DNA from: Polymorphobacter_B sp038225475 | GTDB lineage: Bacteria > Pseudomonadota > Alphaproteobacteria > Sphingomonadales > Sphingomonadaceae | Assembly (NCBI GenBank): GCA_038225475.1 | Contig: JBBRRA010000005.1 | Span: forward strand, 124,001-188,000 | Direction of reading: 5' to 3' | DNA: 64,000 nt | Shown here: one piece after another, positions 17,322 through 26,572 of the stretch | Position numbering within the stretch: the stretch's first letter is position 1 | Layout of the letters: every line of letters begins with the position of its first letter | Notes under the pieces: generated by a model | Database searches by the model: none | The model's input: the letters and a program-made list of their open reading frames with translations, nothing else | Told to the model about the DNA's origin: nothing | Position numbers and translations under genes: made by a program

Positions 17322-18734
17322 ATGGCGAATAAACCCAAGAACATCATGGAGATGATCAAGGAAAAGGAGATCGAGTGGGTCGATCTGCGGTTCACCGATC
17401 CGAAGGGCAAGTGGCAGCATCTGACGATGTGCTCGGTCGCGGTCGATGAGGATCAGCTCGCCGACGGCTTCATGTTCGACGGCAGCTCGATCGCCGGCTG
17501 GAAAGCGATCAACGAATCCGACATGATCCTCAAGCCCGACCTCGACGCGGTCTATTTCGACCCGTTCTCGGCGACGCCGATGATGATCCTGGTCTGCGAC
17601 ATCGTCGAGCCCTCGACCGGCCAGCTGTACAGCCGCGACCCGCGCTCGACCGCCAAGCGCGGCGAGACGTATTTGAAGTCGACCGGCATCGGCGACACCA
17701 TCTACATCGGGCCCGAAGCCGAATTCTTCGTGTTCGACGATGTGCGGTTCAAGCTCGGCTATAATGTCGGCATGTACGAACTGAACGACATCGAGCTGCC
17801 GACCAACACCGGCACGGTGTACGATGAAGGCAATATGGGCCACCGCCCGCGCGCCAAGGGCGGTTACTTCCCGGTCGCGCCGGTCGACAGCGCGGTCGAC
17901 CTGCGCGGCGAAATGGTCTCGACCATGCTCGAAATGGGCCTGCCGTGCGACAAGCACCATCACGAAGTCGCCGCAGCGCAGCACGAACTCGGGCTGACCT
18001 ATGGCACGCTGGTCACCACTGCCGACCGCATGCAGGTCTATAAATATGTCGTCCATCAGGTCGCGCATGCGTACGGCAAGACCGCGACGTTCATGCCCAA
18101 GCCGATCAAGGACGATAACGGCAGCGGCATGCACACGCATCTATCGATCTGGAACGGCAAGACGCCGCTGTTCGCCGGCGACGGCTATGCCGGGCTGTCG
18201 GAGATGGCGCTGTACTTCATCGGCGGCATCATCAAGCACGCCAAGGCCTGCAACGCGTTCACCAACCCGTCGACCAACAGCTACAAGCGGCTGGTCCCGG
18301 GCTTCGAAGCGCCGGTCCTGCTGGCGTACAGCAGCCGCAACCGCTCGGCATCGTGCCGCATCCCGTACGGTGCCGGCGGCAAGGCAAAGCGCGTCGAGGT
18401 GCGCTTCCCCGACGCCACCGCCAACCCGTATCTTTGCTATACAGCGCTGCTGATGGCGGGCCTCGACGGGATCGAAAACAAGATCCACCCCGGCCAGCCG
18501 ATGGACAAGAACCTGTACGACCTGCCGCCCAAGGAGCTGAAGAAGGTTCCGACCGTCTGCGCGTCGCTCCGCGAGGCCCTGACTGCGCTCGACAAGTCGC
18601 GCGCAATCTTCACCAAGGGCGGCGTGTTCACCGACGACCAGATCGATTCGTACATCGAGCTCAAGATGGAAGAAGTGATGCGCTGGGAAATGACCCCGGC
18701 ACCGGTCGAGTTCGACATGTATTACAGCGCGTAA
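17322..18734 (+). CDS. glnA: Glutamine synthetase type I
   Basis: A 470-residue GSI-beta enzyme: glutamate + ammonia + ATP to glutamine. Signature blocks include FMFDGSSIAGWK, the metal-binding segment GPEAEFFVFDDVRF, the ATP site KPIKDDNGSGMHTHLS, and the adenylylation loop KNLYDLPP near residue 400 (the tyrosine modified by GlnE). The length fits the adenylylated form. It is the second gene of glnBA. The start MANKPKNIMEMIKEKE follows a GGGAAAAAGGG-type ribosome site. A 12-bp inverted repeat follows the stop. Confidence 0.97.
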   Translation: MANKPKNIMEMIKEKEIEWVDLRFTDPKGKWQHLTMCSVAVDEDQLADGFMFDGSSIAGWKAINESDMILKPDLDAVYFDPFSATPMMILVCDIVEPSTGQLYSRDPRSTAKRGETYLKSTGIGDTIYIGPEAEFFVFDDVRFKLGYNVGMYELNDIELPTNTGTVYDEGNMGHRPRAKGGYFPVAPVDSAVDLRGEMVSTMLEMGLPCDKHHHEVAAAQHELGLTYGTLVTTADRMQVYKYVVHQVAHAYGKTATFMPKPIKDDNGSGMHTHLSIWNGKTPLFAGDGYAGLSEMALYFIGGIIKHAKACNAFTNPSTNSYKRLVPGFEAPVLLAYSSRNRSASCRIPYGAGGKAKRVEVRFPDATANPYLCYTALLMAGLDGIENKIHPGQPMDKNLYDLPPKELKKVPTVCASLREALTALDKSRAIFTKGGVFTDDQIDSYIELKMEEVMRWEMTPAPVEFDMYYSA

Positions 18735-18742
18735 GCGGCCGT

Positions 18743-18785
18743 CGGTTAGCTGACAAATCGTCCTTCACGGTTCGTCAGCTAACCG
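18743..18785. terminator. Inverted repeat after glnA
   Basis: CGGTTAGCTGAC (18743-18754) and GTCAGCTAACCG (18774-18785) form a perfect 12-bp stem with a 19-base loop, starting 8 bp after the glnA stop. No T-run follows on the plus strand, so it may be a transcript-protecting stem or a Rho-assisted end rather than an intrinsic terminator. Confidence 0.5.
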
Positions 18786-18908
18786 CGGACTCGCGTCGCG
18801 CCCGGCCGGCGGGGCGAGCGCATAAGGCGCTCGCTCCCGCCCGACGCCAGCGGCGGCTTTGCCGACCGCCTCTTTCCTTTCGACCGGCGCTGTAGTCAAA
18901 CTCGCGGC

Positions 18909-19310
18909 ATGGCCACACCCGCACAGTCCCGACCGTTGACCTTCCTGCGCTGGACCGTCCTGTTGTGGGGCATCTCGGTCGCCGTGGCGCTCCCCCTCAT
19001 CGTCGCGTTCGATCCGCTGCATGGCTGGCGTTGGGCACCGTTGAACCCGGTCTATGACCAGATGATCGTCAGCATCTATGTGGCGCTGGGGATCATGCTC
19101 ATCCGGGCGTCGCGCGAGCCATTCGAACATCGGTCGCTGCTGCAATTTACGGTCTTGTCGAGCGTCTTGCACGGCGGTGTGATGCTGTATCACGCCGTCG
19201 CCATGCCGATGTACCACGGCCATTTATGGGGAGACGTGTGGATCCTTGGCGGCGCGGCCTGGCTGGCCGTCGCCATGGCGCTCGCCCGCCGCAATCCCAG
19301 TTCGTCCTGA
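18909..19310 (+). CDS. Small four-helix membrane protein of unknown function
   Basis: A 133-residue protein with four predicted transmembrane helices, at about residues 12-32, 45-62, 75-97 and 108-126. The phrase LNPVYDQMIVSIYVALGIML and the conserved-looking VLHGGVMLYHAVAMP resemble the DUF6632 membrane family, an identification from memory. No catalytic motif is visible. It has no clear ribosome site but shows normal codon use. It is convergent with the downstream barrel-protein gene, with 11 bp between them. Confidence 0.65.
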   Translation: MATPAQSRPLTFLRWTVLLWGISVAVALPLIVAFDPLHGWRWAPLNPVYDQMIVSIYVALGIMLIRASREPFEHRSLLQFTVLSSVLHGGVMLYHAVAMPMYHGHLWGDVWILGGAAWLAVAMALARRNPSSS

Positions 19311-19321
19311 CGGCGCAGGCG

Positions 19322-20023
19322 TCAGAAGCTCACCCCGACGCTCACCACCGCCGCATCGCGCGCCGCCCGCCGATCATAGGCGTGCGTGTCGAGCGTATTC
19401 GCGCTCCACCGCGTCGCGACCGTGACGAACTTTAAAACCTTCGCCTCGACCCCGATCGCATAGTCGACCTTCGCGCGGCTACCGCCTTGCAGCGCGCCGG
19501 CTTCGTAGCCGACCGTTGCGCGCACCGTCAGCGGCGTCAGCGGGATGCCGACCGACGGCGTCAGATAGACATAGACATTGTCGCGCGGCAGGTTGCCTTG
19601 CGCGGGCGCATAGTTAACGCCGCCGGTCAGGCCGAACGGTCCGAGCGATCCCGCAAGCGCACCGAACGCCTCGAAATAGTCCGACCCCCTTGCACCGGGA
19701 TACACATAGCCGATGACGCCCGCCGACGGCGTCAGGACGCCGAAACTGTGGCTCCATCCGCTCGAAATATCGAATTCGGCATGGCGACCCGGTGCGGCGT
19801 CCGGCGCGCGCGACCGGGCGTTCGAGGTGGCGTCGATCCCGGCGAACCAGTCGCCTTGCACCACCTGTCCGCTGGCCTCGAACGCTGGCTTCCGGTTGCT
19901 GATCGATTCGCCGCGAAAGCGCGCGTCGCTGACGATCGTGGCGCTGAGATCGAATTCCGCCGCGTGCACCGAACCCGGCATGGCTGCGGCGATGCCCAAC
20001 CCCAGCCACCACCGCATGCGCAT
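19322..20023 (-). CDS. TorF-family putative porin
   Basis: A 233-residue outer-membrane barrel protein. It has a signal peptide (MRMRWWLGLGIAAAMPGSVHAA), then FDLSATIVSDARFRGESISNRKPAFE, the opening typical of the TorF/CHP02001 family (Sxxxx-RG-S). Alternating hydrophobic strands run to the C-terminal phenylalanine (SVGVSF), the usual barrel-assembly signal. It is probably a small porin; the substrate is unknown. Confidence 0.8.
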   Translation of the reverse strand: MRMRWWLGLGIAAAMPGSVHAAEFDLSATIVSDARFRGESISNRKPAFEASGQVVQGDWFAGIDATSNARSRAPDAAPGRHAEFDISSGWSHSFGVLTPSAGVIGYVYPGARGSDYFEAFGALAGSLGPFGLTGGVNYAPAQGNLPRDNVYVYLTPSVGIPLTPLTVRATVGYEAGALQGGSRAKVDYAIGVEAKVLKFVTVATRWSANTLDTHAYDRRAARDAAVVSVGVSF

Positions 20024-20148
20024 TCCTCACCCGATTGTTACCGATATGCAACAGTCGTCGGTGCAGCGCCGACGATATGGTGCATAAACAACGGGCAACT
20101 GCGCCGCGCTGGCTCAAAAAGCAAGCAGCGGCGCAGGCCTCGTGCGAC

Positions 20149-21336
20149 CTAGAACATCATCCCGAGTTCGACCAACCCGCGCAGCTGCGAGTTGTTCGTG
20201 CCGTTGCTGCCGAACGCAAAACCGGGCGTCGTCGACCCGGCAGAGACGTACGAGCCTTCGACGCGCGCGAAGAACACCTTGTACTGATAGGTCGGCGTGA
20301 TGGTGAACGAGAAGGCATCGCTGCCCGGCCCATAGAGCAGGCTGGCGGCGCTGCTGTTCCGTGCGCCCGACGAGCTGATATATTCGGCGCGCACTGGCAC
20401 GCTGAAGCTCGGCGAGAAACTGTATTTGACCAGCACGGCACCACCGATCGTGTCCGCCGCAGTCGTGCCGAAGAACGGCTGCGTCGGCACATGAGTATAT
20501 TGCACATAAGGCTGCACGATCAGCGGGCCCTTGGTGTAGGTATAGATGATGTTATAGATCTGGCTGTTGTTGAGCAGTCCGGGTGTGGCGAATGTCGACT
20601 TGTACGTCGTCTTGGTATTGCCGCTCGCCGCAAACGCCAAGACGCTCGTCGGATTGATGGTCCAGGCGACCGATCCCGACAGCGTGCTGTACTTCGACGA
20701 ATAATAACCATCGTTGAGCGACAGCGAGAACGCCAGCGGTCCATGCGTATAATTCGCCTGAATACCCTTGCTGACGGCCTGCTCCTGGTTCCACAGCAGC
20801 CCGCGATCGATATTCATGTTTTGGAACGTAAAGGTATATTCTGCACCGATCAGTGTCGGCAACTTGCCGACTTCAACCGAGAAGTTGGCGCTCGGCGCGA
20901 TCTTGATGAATGCCTGCGGCACCGGGCCGAAGGTCGCCTCGTTGAGCCGTGACGCGCGGGTATAGCCGACCCCGAGCGACGGGATCGAATAGATGCCGAA
21001 CTGCGCATAGAATTGGAAGACGCCATCGATCTTCTGCACGAACACCTGCCCGTTGCTCAGATCGCCGAACGAACCATGATCGCCGGGAACCGAATGATCC
21101 TGAAACCGCGCAATGCCCGAGGCGACGCCGGTGACGTAAATCTTGCCGAAGCCATCGATGTCGAAGTTCGTCGGGGTGGCGTTACCCGCCAACGGCCCCG
21201 CAAGGCTCGGCCCGAGCGCAGGCGGTGTCGGTGCGGCCGCAGGCGTCGGCGTGGCGGCGGGTGCCTCCTGCGCGATGGCCGGGGTCATCGTAAGGACGGT
21301 GGCTGCGACAGCGGCGCTGGCGATTTGCTTTTTCAT
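20149..21336 (-). CDS. Outer-membrane beta-barrel porin (OmpL-like/Bbp2)
   Basis: A 395-residue secreted barrel. A signal peptide (MKKQIASAAVAATVLTMTPAIAQ) is followed by an Ala/Pro-rich linker (residues 24-50) and then strands such as FDIDGFGKIYVTGV and GVFQFYAQFGIYSIPSLGVGY. It ends ...LVELGMMF with the C-terminal aromatic residue expected for BAM-dependent insertion. The pattern matches the OmpL-like Bbp2 porin group. The ribosome site GGGAG precedes the ATG. The substrate is unknown. A 316-bp gap separates it from parE and holds a candidate small RNA. Confidence 0.75.
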   Translation of the reverse strand: MKKQIASAAVAATVLTMTPAIAQEAPAATPTPAAAPTPPALGPSLAGPLAGNATPTNFDIDGFGKIYVTGVASGIARFQDHSVPGDHGSFGDLSNGQVFVQKIDGVFQFYAQFGIYSIPSLGVGYTRASRLNEATFGPVPQAFIKIAPSANFSVEVGKLPTLIGAEYTFTFQNMNIDRGLLWNQEQAVSKGIQANYTHGPLAFSLSLNDGYYSSKYSTLSGSVAWTINPTSVLAFAASGNTKTTYKSTFATPGLLNNSQIYNIIYTYTKGPLIVQPYVQYTHVPTQPFFGTTAADTIGGAVLVKYSFSPSFSVPVRAEYISSSGARNSSAASLLYGPGSDAFSFTITPTYQYKVFFARVEGSYVSAGSTTPGFAFGSNGTNNSQLRGLVELGMMF

Positions 21337-21449
21337 GTGGGTCTCCCTGCTCCAAGATGACGTGCCGGGATCACCGGCAGTGCCATATGGTGCAATGCAA
21401 CAACTGTGCCAGCAATGCGGGGGACTAAGGCGCTTCGTAAAATGCGCAT

Positions 21450-21479
21450 AAAAAAGGCCGGTGGCGAACCACCGGCCTT
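21450..21479 (-). terminator. Intrinsic terminator, minus strand
   Basis: AAGGCCGGTGG (21454-21464), loop CGAA, CCACCGGCCTT (21469-21479): a perfect 11-bp stem with a four-base loop. On the minus strand it is followed by a run of six T (complement of 21450-21455). No T-run exists on the plus side, so the direction is minus. Confidence 0.85.
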
Positions 21480-21540
21480 AAGTAAAATCCTTGGGGAGGA
21501 TCGCCTTTCGGCACGATCGTTGTGCACTGCAGCAAAGCGC
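21450..21540 (-). ncRNA. Candidate small RNA with anti-Shine-Dalgarno loop (5' end uncertain)
   Basis: On the minus strand this gap ends in a strong intrinsic terminator (21450-21479), yet no minus-strand gene lies upstream of it. Reading toward the terminator there is a hairpin GATC-GU-GCC-GAAA-GGC-GATC (21518-21499, with a GAAA tetraloop), then ATCCT-CCCCA-AGGAT (21501-21487), which presents CCUCCCC, a sequence complementary to ribosome-binding sites. This architecture recalls alphaproteobacterial anti-SD small RNAs. The 5' end and promoter are not evident. It is proposed on structure alone. Confidence 0.5.
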
Positions 21541-21652
21541 GTTGCAACGCAAAAATGCACGCTGGACAGAATGTCGCACCCTGCGTGCCAATGTTCTGCG
21601 ACTGTTCCAGTGCGCGCTTGGCGGCGCGGGCTTGCGTCCCTATACCCGGTGC

Positions 21653-23629
21653 ATGAGCGACTTGTTCGCCGCAACTGCGGCTCCCTCCGACTATGATGCC
21701 AGCCATATCGAAGTGCTCGAGGGGCTTGAACCCGTCCGGCGGCGGCCCGGCATGTACATCGGCGGCGTCGACGAGCGTGCGCTGCACCATCTCGCCTCCG
21801 AAGTCCTCGACAACAGCATGGACGAGGCCGTCGCCGGGCATGCGACCCGGATCGAAGTGACACTCGACGCCGGCGGCGCGCTAACCATCAGTGACAATGG
21901 CCGCGGCATTCCGGTCGATCCGCACCCCAAATATCCCGACAAATCGGCGCTCGAAGTCATCATGACGATGCTCCATTCGGGCGGCAAATTCAGCGGCACG
22001 GCCTATGCGACCAGCGGCGGGCTGCACGGTGTCGGCATCTCGGTGGTCAACGCGCTGTCATCGAGCCTGACCGTCGAAGTCGCGCGCGGCCGCGAACTGT
22101 TCCGTCAGACCTTTGCGCGAGGCGCGGTGACGTCGCCGCTGCAGGCGCTTGGCGCGGTCAGCGCGCGGCGCGGCACCAGCGTCACCTTCGTGCCCGATAC
22201 CGAGATTTTCGGCACCGAACTGACGTTCCGGCCGTCGCGGCTGTACCGGCTGGCGCGGTCGAAGGCGTATCTGTTTCGCGGCGTCGAGATCCGCTGGAAA
22301 TGCGCGCCCGAACTGATTTCGGACGAGACGCCCGCGACAGCGGTGTTCCAGTTTCCCGGCGGACTTGCCGACCATCTGCGCGAGCAGCTTGGTGACCGCG
22401 AGCTGGTGGTGCCCGAGCTGTTCGAAGGACGCACCGACCTGCCCGACGGGCGCGGCGCGGTCGAATGGGCGGTCGCATGGCCGATGTACGGCGACGGCGC
22501 GACCAGCTATTATTGCAACACGGTACCGACGCCTGATGGCGGCACGCACGAAGCGGGCCTGCGCGCCGCGCTCACCAAGGGGGTCAAAGGCTTCGGCGCG
22601 CTGGTCGGCCAGAAAAAGGCGACCGAGCTTGCCCCCGAGGATGTGATGACCGGGGCCGAACTGATGCTGTCGCTGTTCATCCGCGATCCGCAGTTCCAAA
22701 GCCAGACCAAGGACCGGCTGACCAGCCCCGAGGCGGCGCGGCTGGTCGAGACGGCGATCCGCGATCATTTCGATCATTGGCTGGCGGGCGGCGAGGCGCG
22801 CGCGCGCGCGCTGCTCGGTGTCCTGCTCGAACGCATGGACGACCGGCTGCGGCGGCGGTCCGAGCTGGCGTCGAAACGCAAGACCGCCACCAACAAGCGC
22901 AACCTGCGGCTGCCGGGCAAGCTGACCGATTGCGCTCGCGCCGATGCGGTGGGCACCGAACTGTTCATCGTCGAAGGTGATTCGGCAGGCGGCTCGGCGA
23001 AGCAGGCGCGCGACCGCTCCACGCAGGCGGTGCTGCCGATCCGCGGCAAGATCCTCAACGTCGCCTCGGCGACATCGGCGAAGATTCTGGCCAATCAGGA
23101 AGTAACCGACCTGATCCAGGCGCTCGGCTGCGGCACGCGCGATCGCTATGACCCCGCCGCGCTGCGCTATGAGCGGATCGTCATCATGACCGACGCCGAT
23201 GTCGACGGCGCGCATATCGCGACATTGCTGATGACATTCTTCTTTCAGGAGATGCCGGGGCTGATCCGCGACGGCAAGCTGTACGTTGCGCAGCCGCCGC
23301 TGTACCGCCTCGCGCAGGGCGGCACGGTGGCCTATGCGCGCGACGATGCGCACCGCTCCGAGCTGATGGAGACGCAGTTCAAGGGGCGCGGCAAGGTCGA
23401 AGTCGGGCGCTTCAAGGGGCTTGGCGAGATGGCATCGGCGCAGCTGCGCGAGACGACGATGGACCCTGCCAAGCGCACGCTGCTGCGCGTCACGATGCCG
23501 ACAGACTATGACGCGCGGGCGGACGTCAAGGACCTTGTCGAGCGGCTGATGGGCCGGAACCCCGAACATCGTTTCGCGTTCATCCAGTCGAGCGCGGCAC
23601 GCATCGATACGGCCGCCATCGACGCCTGA
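21653..23629 (+). CDS. parE: DNA topoisomerase IV subunit B
   Basis: A 658-residue type IIA topoisomerase ATPase subunit. It shows the GHKL motifs (EVLDNSMDEAV, DNGRGIPVDPHPKYP, and GGLHGVGISVVNAL), the TOPRIM domain (FIVEGDSAGGSAKQARDR, MTDADVDGAHIATLL) and the C-terminal PAKRTLLRV. The length and the absence of a GyrB insertion favour ParE over GyrB. The ATG at 21653 gives MSDLFAATAAPSDYDASHIE, typical for the family. An upstream in-frame extension of 54 codons is unrelated and lies across the candidate small-RNA region. Confidence 0.96.
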   Translation: MSDLFAATAAPSDYDASHIEVLEGLEPVRRRPGMYIGGVDERALHHLASEVLDNSMDEAVAGHATRIEVTLDAGGALTISDNGRGIPVDPHPKYPDKSALEVIMTMLHSGGKFSGTAYATSGGLHGVGISVVNALSSSLTVEVARGRELFRQTFARGAVTSPLQALGAVSARRGTSVTFVPDTEIFGTELTFRPSRLYRLARSKAYLFRGVEIRWKCAPELISDETPATAVFQFPGGLADHLREQLGDRELVVPELFEGRTDLPDGRGAVEWAVAWPMYGDGATSYYCNTVPTPDGGTHEAGLRAALTKGVKGFGALVGQKKATELAPEDVMTGAELMLSLFIRDPQFQSQTKDRLTSPEAARLVETAIRDHFDHWLAGGEARARALLGVLLERMDDRLRRRSELASKRKTATNKRNLRLPGKLTDCARADAVGTELFIVEGDSAGGSAKQARDRSTQAVLPIRGKILNVASATSAKILANQEVTDLIQALGCGTRDRYDPAALRYERIVIMTDADVDGAHIATLLMTFFFQEMPGLIRDGKLYVAQPPLYRLAQGGTVAYARDDAHRSELMETQFKGRGKVEVGRFKGLGEMASAQLRETTMDPAKRTLLRVTMPTDYDARADVKDLVERLMGRNPEHRFAFIQSSAARIDTAAIDA

Positions 23630-23648
23630 TCCCTTCGGAGACTTGACG

Positions 23649-24161
23649 ATGCGCCCTGCCCTGCTTGCACCATGCGCCGCATTGGCGATGGTTCTGACCA
23701 GCGCCGCACTGGCCCAATCCGAGCCCGAACACGAAAATCTTGGCAAAAAGGCCGGCGACATTGCCGAAACGCCGTTGCGCGACACCAACATCGTCAAGAC
23801 CAGGATCCCGCCCGAACTCGCGGAGATCGAGGCGGCCCCCTATTCGCTCAGAGGCCTGCGCGGGTGCCCGGCAATCGTGCTCGAAGTGGCGCGGCTTAAC
23901 AAGGTGTTGGGGCGCGACGTCGATTCCGCCGGACCCGGCGAACAGCGCAGCATGGGGTCGCAGTTGGCCGAACAGGGCACGCGCGACGCCATCGGCTCGC
24001 TGATCCCCGGACGCGGTCTGGTGCGGCTGGTGACGGGTGCCGATGCCGAAGCACGCAAGGCGGCAGCCGCGGTCAACGCCGGCAATGTGCGGCGCGGCTT
24101 CCTGAAGGGCTATGGCCTCGCGAAGGGCTGCCGCCCGCCCGCCGCACCGGCGACGCGGTAG
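23649..24161 (+). CDS. Hypothetical exported protein
   Basis: A 170-residue protein with a signal peptide (MRPALLAPCAALAMVLTSAALAQ). The mature part contains two cysteines (RGCPAIV and AKGCRPP) that could form one disulfide, and a repeat-like DTNIVKTRIPPELAEIEAAPYSL. No known domain was recognised. It starts 19 bp after parE with GGAGAC before the ATG, so it may be co-transcribed. I see no motif that suggests a function. Confidence 0.7.
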   Translation: MRPALLAPCAALAMVLTSAALAQSEPEHENLGKKAGDIAETPLRDTNIVKTRIPPELAEIEAAPYSLRGLRGCPAIVLEVARLNKVLGRDVDSAGPGEQRSMGSQLAEQGTRDAIGSLIPGRGLVRLVTGADAEARKAAAAVNAGNVRRGFLKGYGLAKGCRPPAAPATR

Positions 24162-24165
24162 GCGG

Positions 24166-24963
24166 TCACGCCGCCAGCAGAAATTCGACCAGCGCGCGCA
24201 CCTTCGCCTGCCGCCATTGCGGCGTGGGGGCGATCAGCCAGTACGCCGCCGTCGTCGGTTCGCCGTCGCCGATCGGCTTGACCCGGCCGGCGGCGATGTC
24301 GGCGGCCGCAAGCGTCGCGGGCACACGCGCCAGCCCGAACCCGGACGCTGCCGCATCGAGCGCGAGGCCCGCATCGGCAACCGTCAATCCGCCCGCCTCC
24401 CAGCCGCAGCCCGGATAGTCGATGCGCGGTGCGTCTGTACCGGCTCCAGCAGTGCCGACGACGAGCATCGTCTCGGCCGCGAGCGGCTTGCCGTGCAGCC
24501 CTTCGGCTTCGGGCGGCCCGCCGAACGTCACCGCAAGGTCGAGGTTCGCCTGGGTGAAATCGACGTCACCGTCCTGCGCGGTCAGCGCGAACCGGATGTT
24601 GGGGTTCGCCGCCGCATAGGCCGCCAGCCGCGCCGTCAGCCATTTCGCGGTAAAGTCGCGCGGCGCAGCGATGGTCAGCACCTTGCTGCCCTGCCCGTCC
24701 TGCAGAATACGCACCGCCTCCTCGAATTCGCGGAACCCGGCGCGGAGCGCGGGCAGTGCGCGGGTCGCCTCGGGCGTCAGTTCGAGCGTCCGCGTCAGCC
24801 GCTTGAACAGCACCGTGCCGAGCACGTCCTCGAGCGCGCGGATTTGCTGGCCGACCGCGGCGGGCGTCACCGCCAGTTCGTCGGCGGCCTTGGTAAACGA
24901 CAGGTGCCGCGCGGCGGCGTCGAAAACGCGCAACGCGTTGAGCGGCAGATGGGTGCGCTTCAC
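24166..24963 (-). CDS. LysR-family regulator, GcvA-like
   Basis: A 265-residue LysR-type regulator. The N-terminal helix-turn-helix (LPLNALRVFDAAARHLSFTKAADEL, AVTPAAVGQQIRALE) is of the GcvA/AmpR type, followed by a periplasmic-binding-like effector domain (LTIAAPRDFTAKWL). At 265 residues it is slightly short for the family (about 295). Its ATG overlaps the apaG stop (ATGA), placing it last in metZ-apaG-lysR. The target genes are unknown. Confidence 0.85.
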   Translation of the reverse strand: MKRTHLPLNALRVFDAAARHLSFTKAADELAVTPAAVGQQIRALEDVLGTVLFKRLTRTLELTPEATRALPALRAGFREFEEAVRILQDGQGSKVLTIAAPRDFTAKWLTARLAAYAAANPNIRFALTAQDGDVDFTQANLDLAVTFGGPPEAEGLHGKPLAAETMLVVGTAGAGTDAPRIDYPGCGWEAGGLTVADAGLALDAAASGFGLARVPATLAAADIAAGRVKPIGDGEPTTAAYWLIAPTPQWRQAKVRALVEFLLAA

Positions 24964-25367
24964 TCGTCGAGTGTCGGGCGGACATGGCGGCTGTCGAGCA
25001 GGAACCGCGGAATGACCGCCTCGAACATGCCGCGGTCGCCGACCATCGCATAGCTGCCGTGCATCGTCCCCGACGCGGTCGGCAACGGGCAGCCCGAAAC
25101 ATAGTCGAACGACCCGCCATCGGCGATCACCGGCTGTTCGCCGACGACGCCTTCGCCCTTGACCTCCTCGACATCGCCGTCGCCGTCGGTGATGATCCAG
25201 TGCCGCGCGATCAACTGGACGGTGTGGCCGCAGCGGTTTTCGATGCGGATATGATAGCTCCAGACATAGTGATCCGACTGCGGGTCGGATTGTTCGTCGA
25301 GGAAGCGCGGGTTGACCCGGACGGTGATGCCCTGCGTGGTCGCCGAATAGCCGAAGAACGCTTTCAT
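24960..25367 (-). CDS. apaG: ApaG domain protein
   Basis: The 135-residue single-domain ApaG protein (fibronectin-III-like fold, also called DUF525). Diagnostic strings are YVWSYHIRIENRCGHTVQLI, RHWIITDGDG, VVGEQPVIADGGSFDYVSG and GTMHGSY. The start MKAFFGYSATTQGI overlaps the metZ stop (ATGA). The function is uncertain; it is linked to Co/Mg resistance and diadenosine-tetraphosphate levels in enterobacteria. Confidence 0.94.
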   Translation of the reverse strand: MKAFFGYSATTQGITVRVNPRFLDEQSDPQSDHYVWSYHIRIENRCGHTVQLIARHWIITDGDGDVEEVKGEGVVGEQPVIADGGSFDYVSGCPLPTASGTMHGSYAMVGDRGMFEAVIPRFLLDSRHVRPTLDE

Positions 25368-26572
25368 AGCCCGATCCTCGTCAACGCTTGGTCGAGGTCG
25401 GCGATCACATCGCGCGGGTCTTCGAGGCCGACCGACAGCCGCAGCATCCCCTCGGTAATCCCCATCTCGACGCGCTTGTCCTCGGCGACGCTGGCGTGCG
25501 TGGTCGATGCCGGATGCGTCATCAGCGTGCGCGAATCGCCGACGTTGTTCGAAATGTCGACGAGCTGCAGCGCATCGAGCAGCGCGTGCGCCTGCGCGCG
25601 TCCACCATCGACGAACAGCGCCATGATCGTGCCGCCAGCGCGCATCTGCGCCATCGCCAGCGCATGTTGCGGATGGCTCGCCAGCCCCGGATACAGCAGC
25701 CGCGGCACGCGCGTTTCGAGGAACTGCGCCACGGCCTGCGCGTTTTCGGCAGCGCGCATCACCCGCAGGTCGAGCGTTTCGAGCGATTTGAGCACCACCC
25801 ACGCGTTGAACGCGCTCAGCGTCGGGCCGGTGTTGCGGGTGAACGGCAGCAGCACGTCGTTGATGAACGCCGCGCTGCCGAGCACCGCCCCGGCAAGCAC
25901 GCGGCCCTGCCCGTCCATCAGTTTGGTCGCCGAATGCGCGACCACATCGGCCCCGAAATCGAAAGGCCGCTGCAGCACCGGCGAGGCGAACGCGTTGTCG
26001 ACGACGACGACCGCGCCAGCGTCATGGCCGATGTCGGCGACGGCGCGAATATCGACGATGTCGAGCGTCGGGTTCGCCGGGGTTTCGAGGAAGAACGCCT
26101 TGGTGTTCGGCCGCCGGGCGCGCGCCCACGCCTGCACGTCGCGTCCGTCGACGACGGTGGTTTCGATACCGAAGCGTGGCAGCAGGCTGTCGACGAGCCA
26201 CCGGCACGATCCGAACAGCGCGCGCCCGGCGACCAGATGATCGCCCGCCGACAGCTGGCACAGCAGCGCCGCCGTCATCGCCGCCATGCCGGTTGCGGTG
26301 GCGCGACACGCCTGCGCACCCTCGAGCAGGCACAGCCGCTCCTCGAGCATCGCCACGGTCGGGTTTTGCAACCGCGAATAGGTCATGCCAGGTGCCTCGC
26401 CGCGGAAGCGCGCGGCAGCTTCTTCGGCATTGTCATAGGCATAGCCCGACGTGAGGAAGATCGCCTCCGACGTTTCGCCATAGTTCGAGCGCGCCGTGCC
26501 GCCACGCACCGCCTGCGTCGCGGGGTGCCATCCGGCGGTAACCGCCCTGTCCTGTCCGGTGGTGCGCTTCAT
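25364..26572 (-). CDS. metZ: O-succinylhomoserine sulfhydrylase
   Basis: A 402-residue PLP enzyme of the Cys/Met metabolism family: O-succinylhomoserine + sulfide to homocysteine. The PLP lysine lies in AHSATKLMDGQGRV, and YSRLQNPTVAMLEERLC and RATATGMAAMTAALL are typical. MetZ rather than MetB or MetY is favoured by the opening (WHPATQAVRGGTARSNYGETSEAIFLTSGY) and the length. It is first in the metZ-apaG-lysR operon, with ATGA coupling downstream. Only 43 bp separate it from the upstream porin gene, so there is no room for a SAM riboswitch. Confidence 0.92.
   Translation of the reverse strand: MKRTTGQDRAVTAGWHPATQAVRGGTARSNYGETSEAIFLTSGYAYDNAEEAAARFRGEAPGMTYSRLQNPTVAMLEERLCLLEGAQACRATATGMAAMTAALLCQLSAGDHLVAGRALFGSCRWLVDSLLPRFGIETTVVDGRDVQAWARARRPNTKAFFLETPANPTLDIVDIRAVADIGHDAGAVVVVDNAFASPVLQRPFDFGADVVAHSATKLMDGQGRVLAGAVLGSAAFINDVLLPFTRNTGPTLSAFNAWVVLKSLETLDLRVMRAAENAQAVAQFLETRVPRLLYPGLASHPQHALAMAQMRAGGTIMALFVDGGRAQAHALLDALQLVDISNNVGDSRTLMTHPASTTHASVAEDKRVEMGITEGMLRLSVGLEDPRDVIADLDQALTRIGL

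Noticed and set aside
22058..23797. A 579-codon minus-strand open frame
   Set aside because: It is antisense to parE, whose GHKL and TOPRIM motifs are unmistakable.
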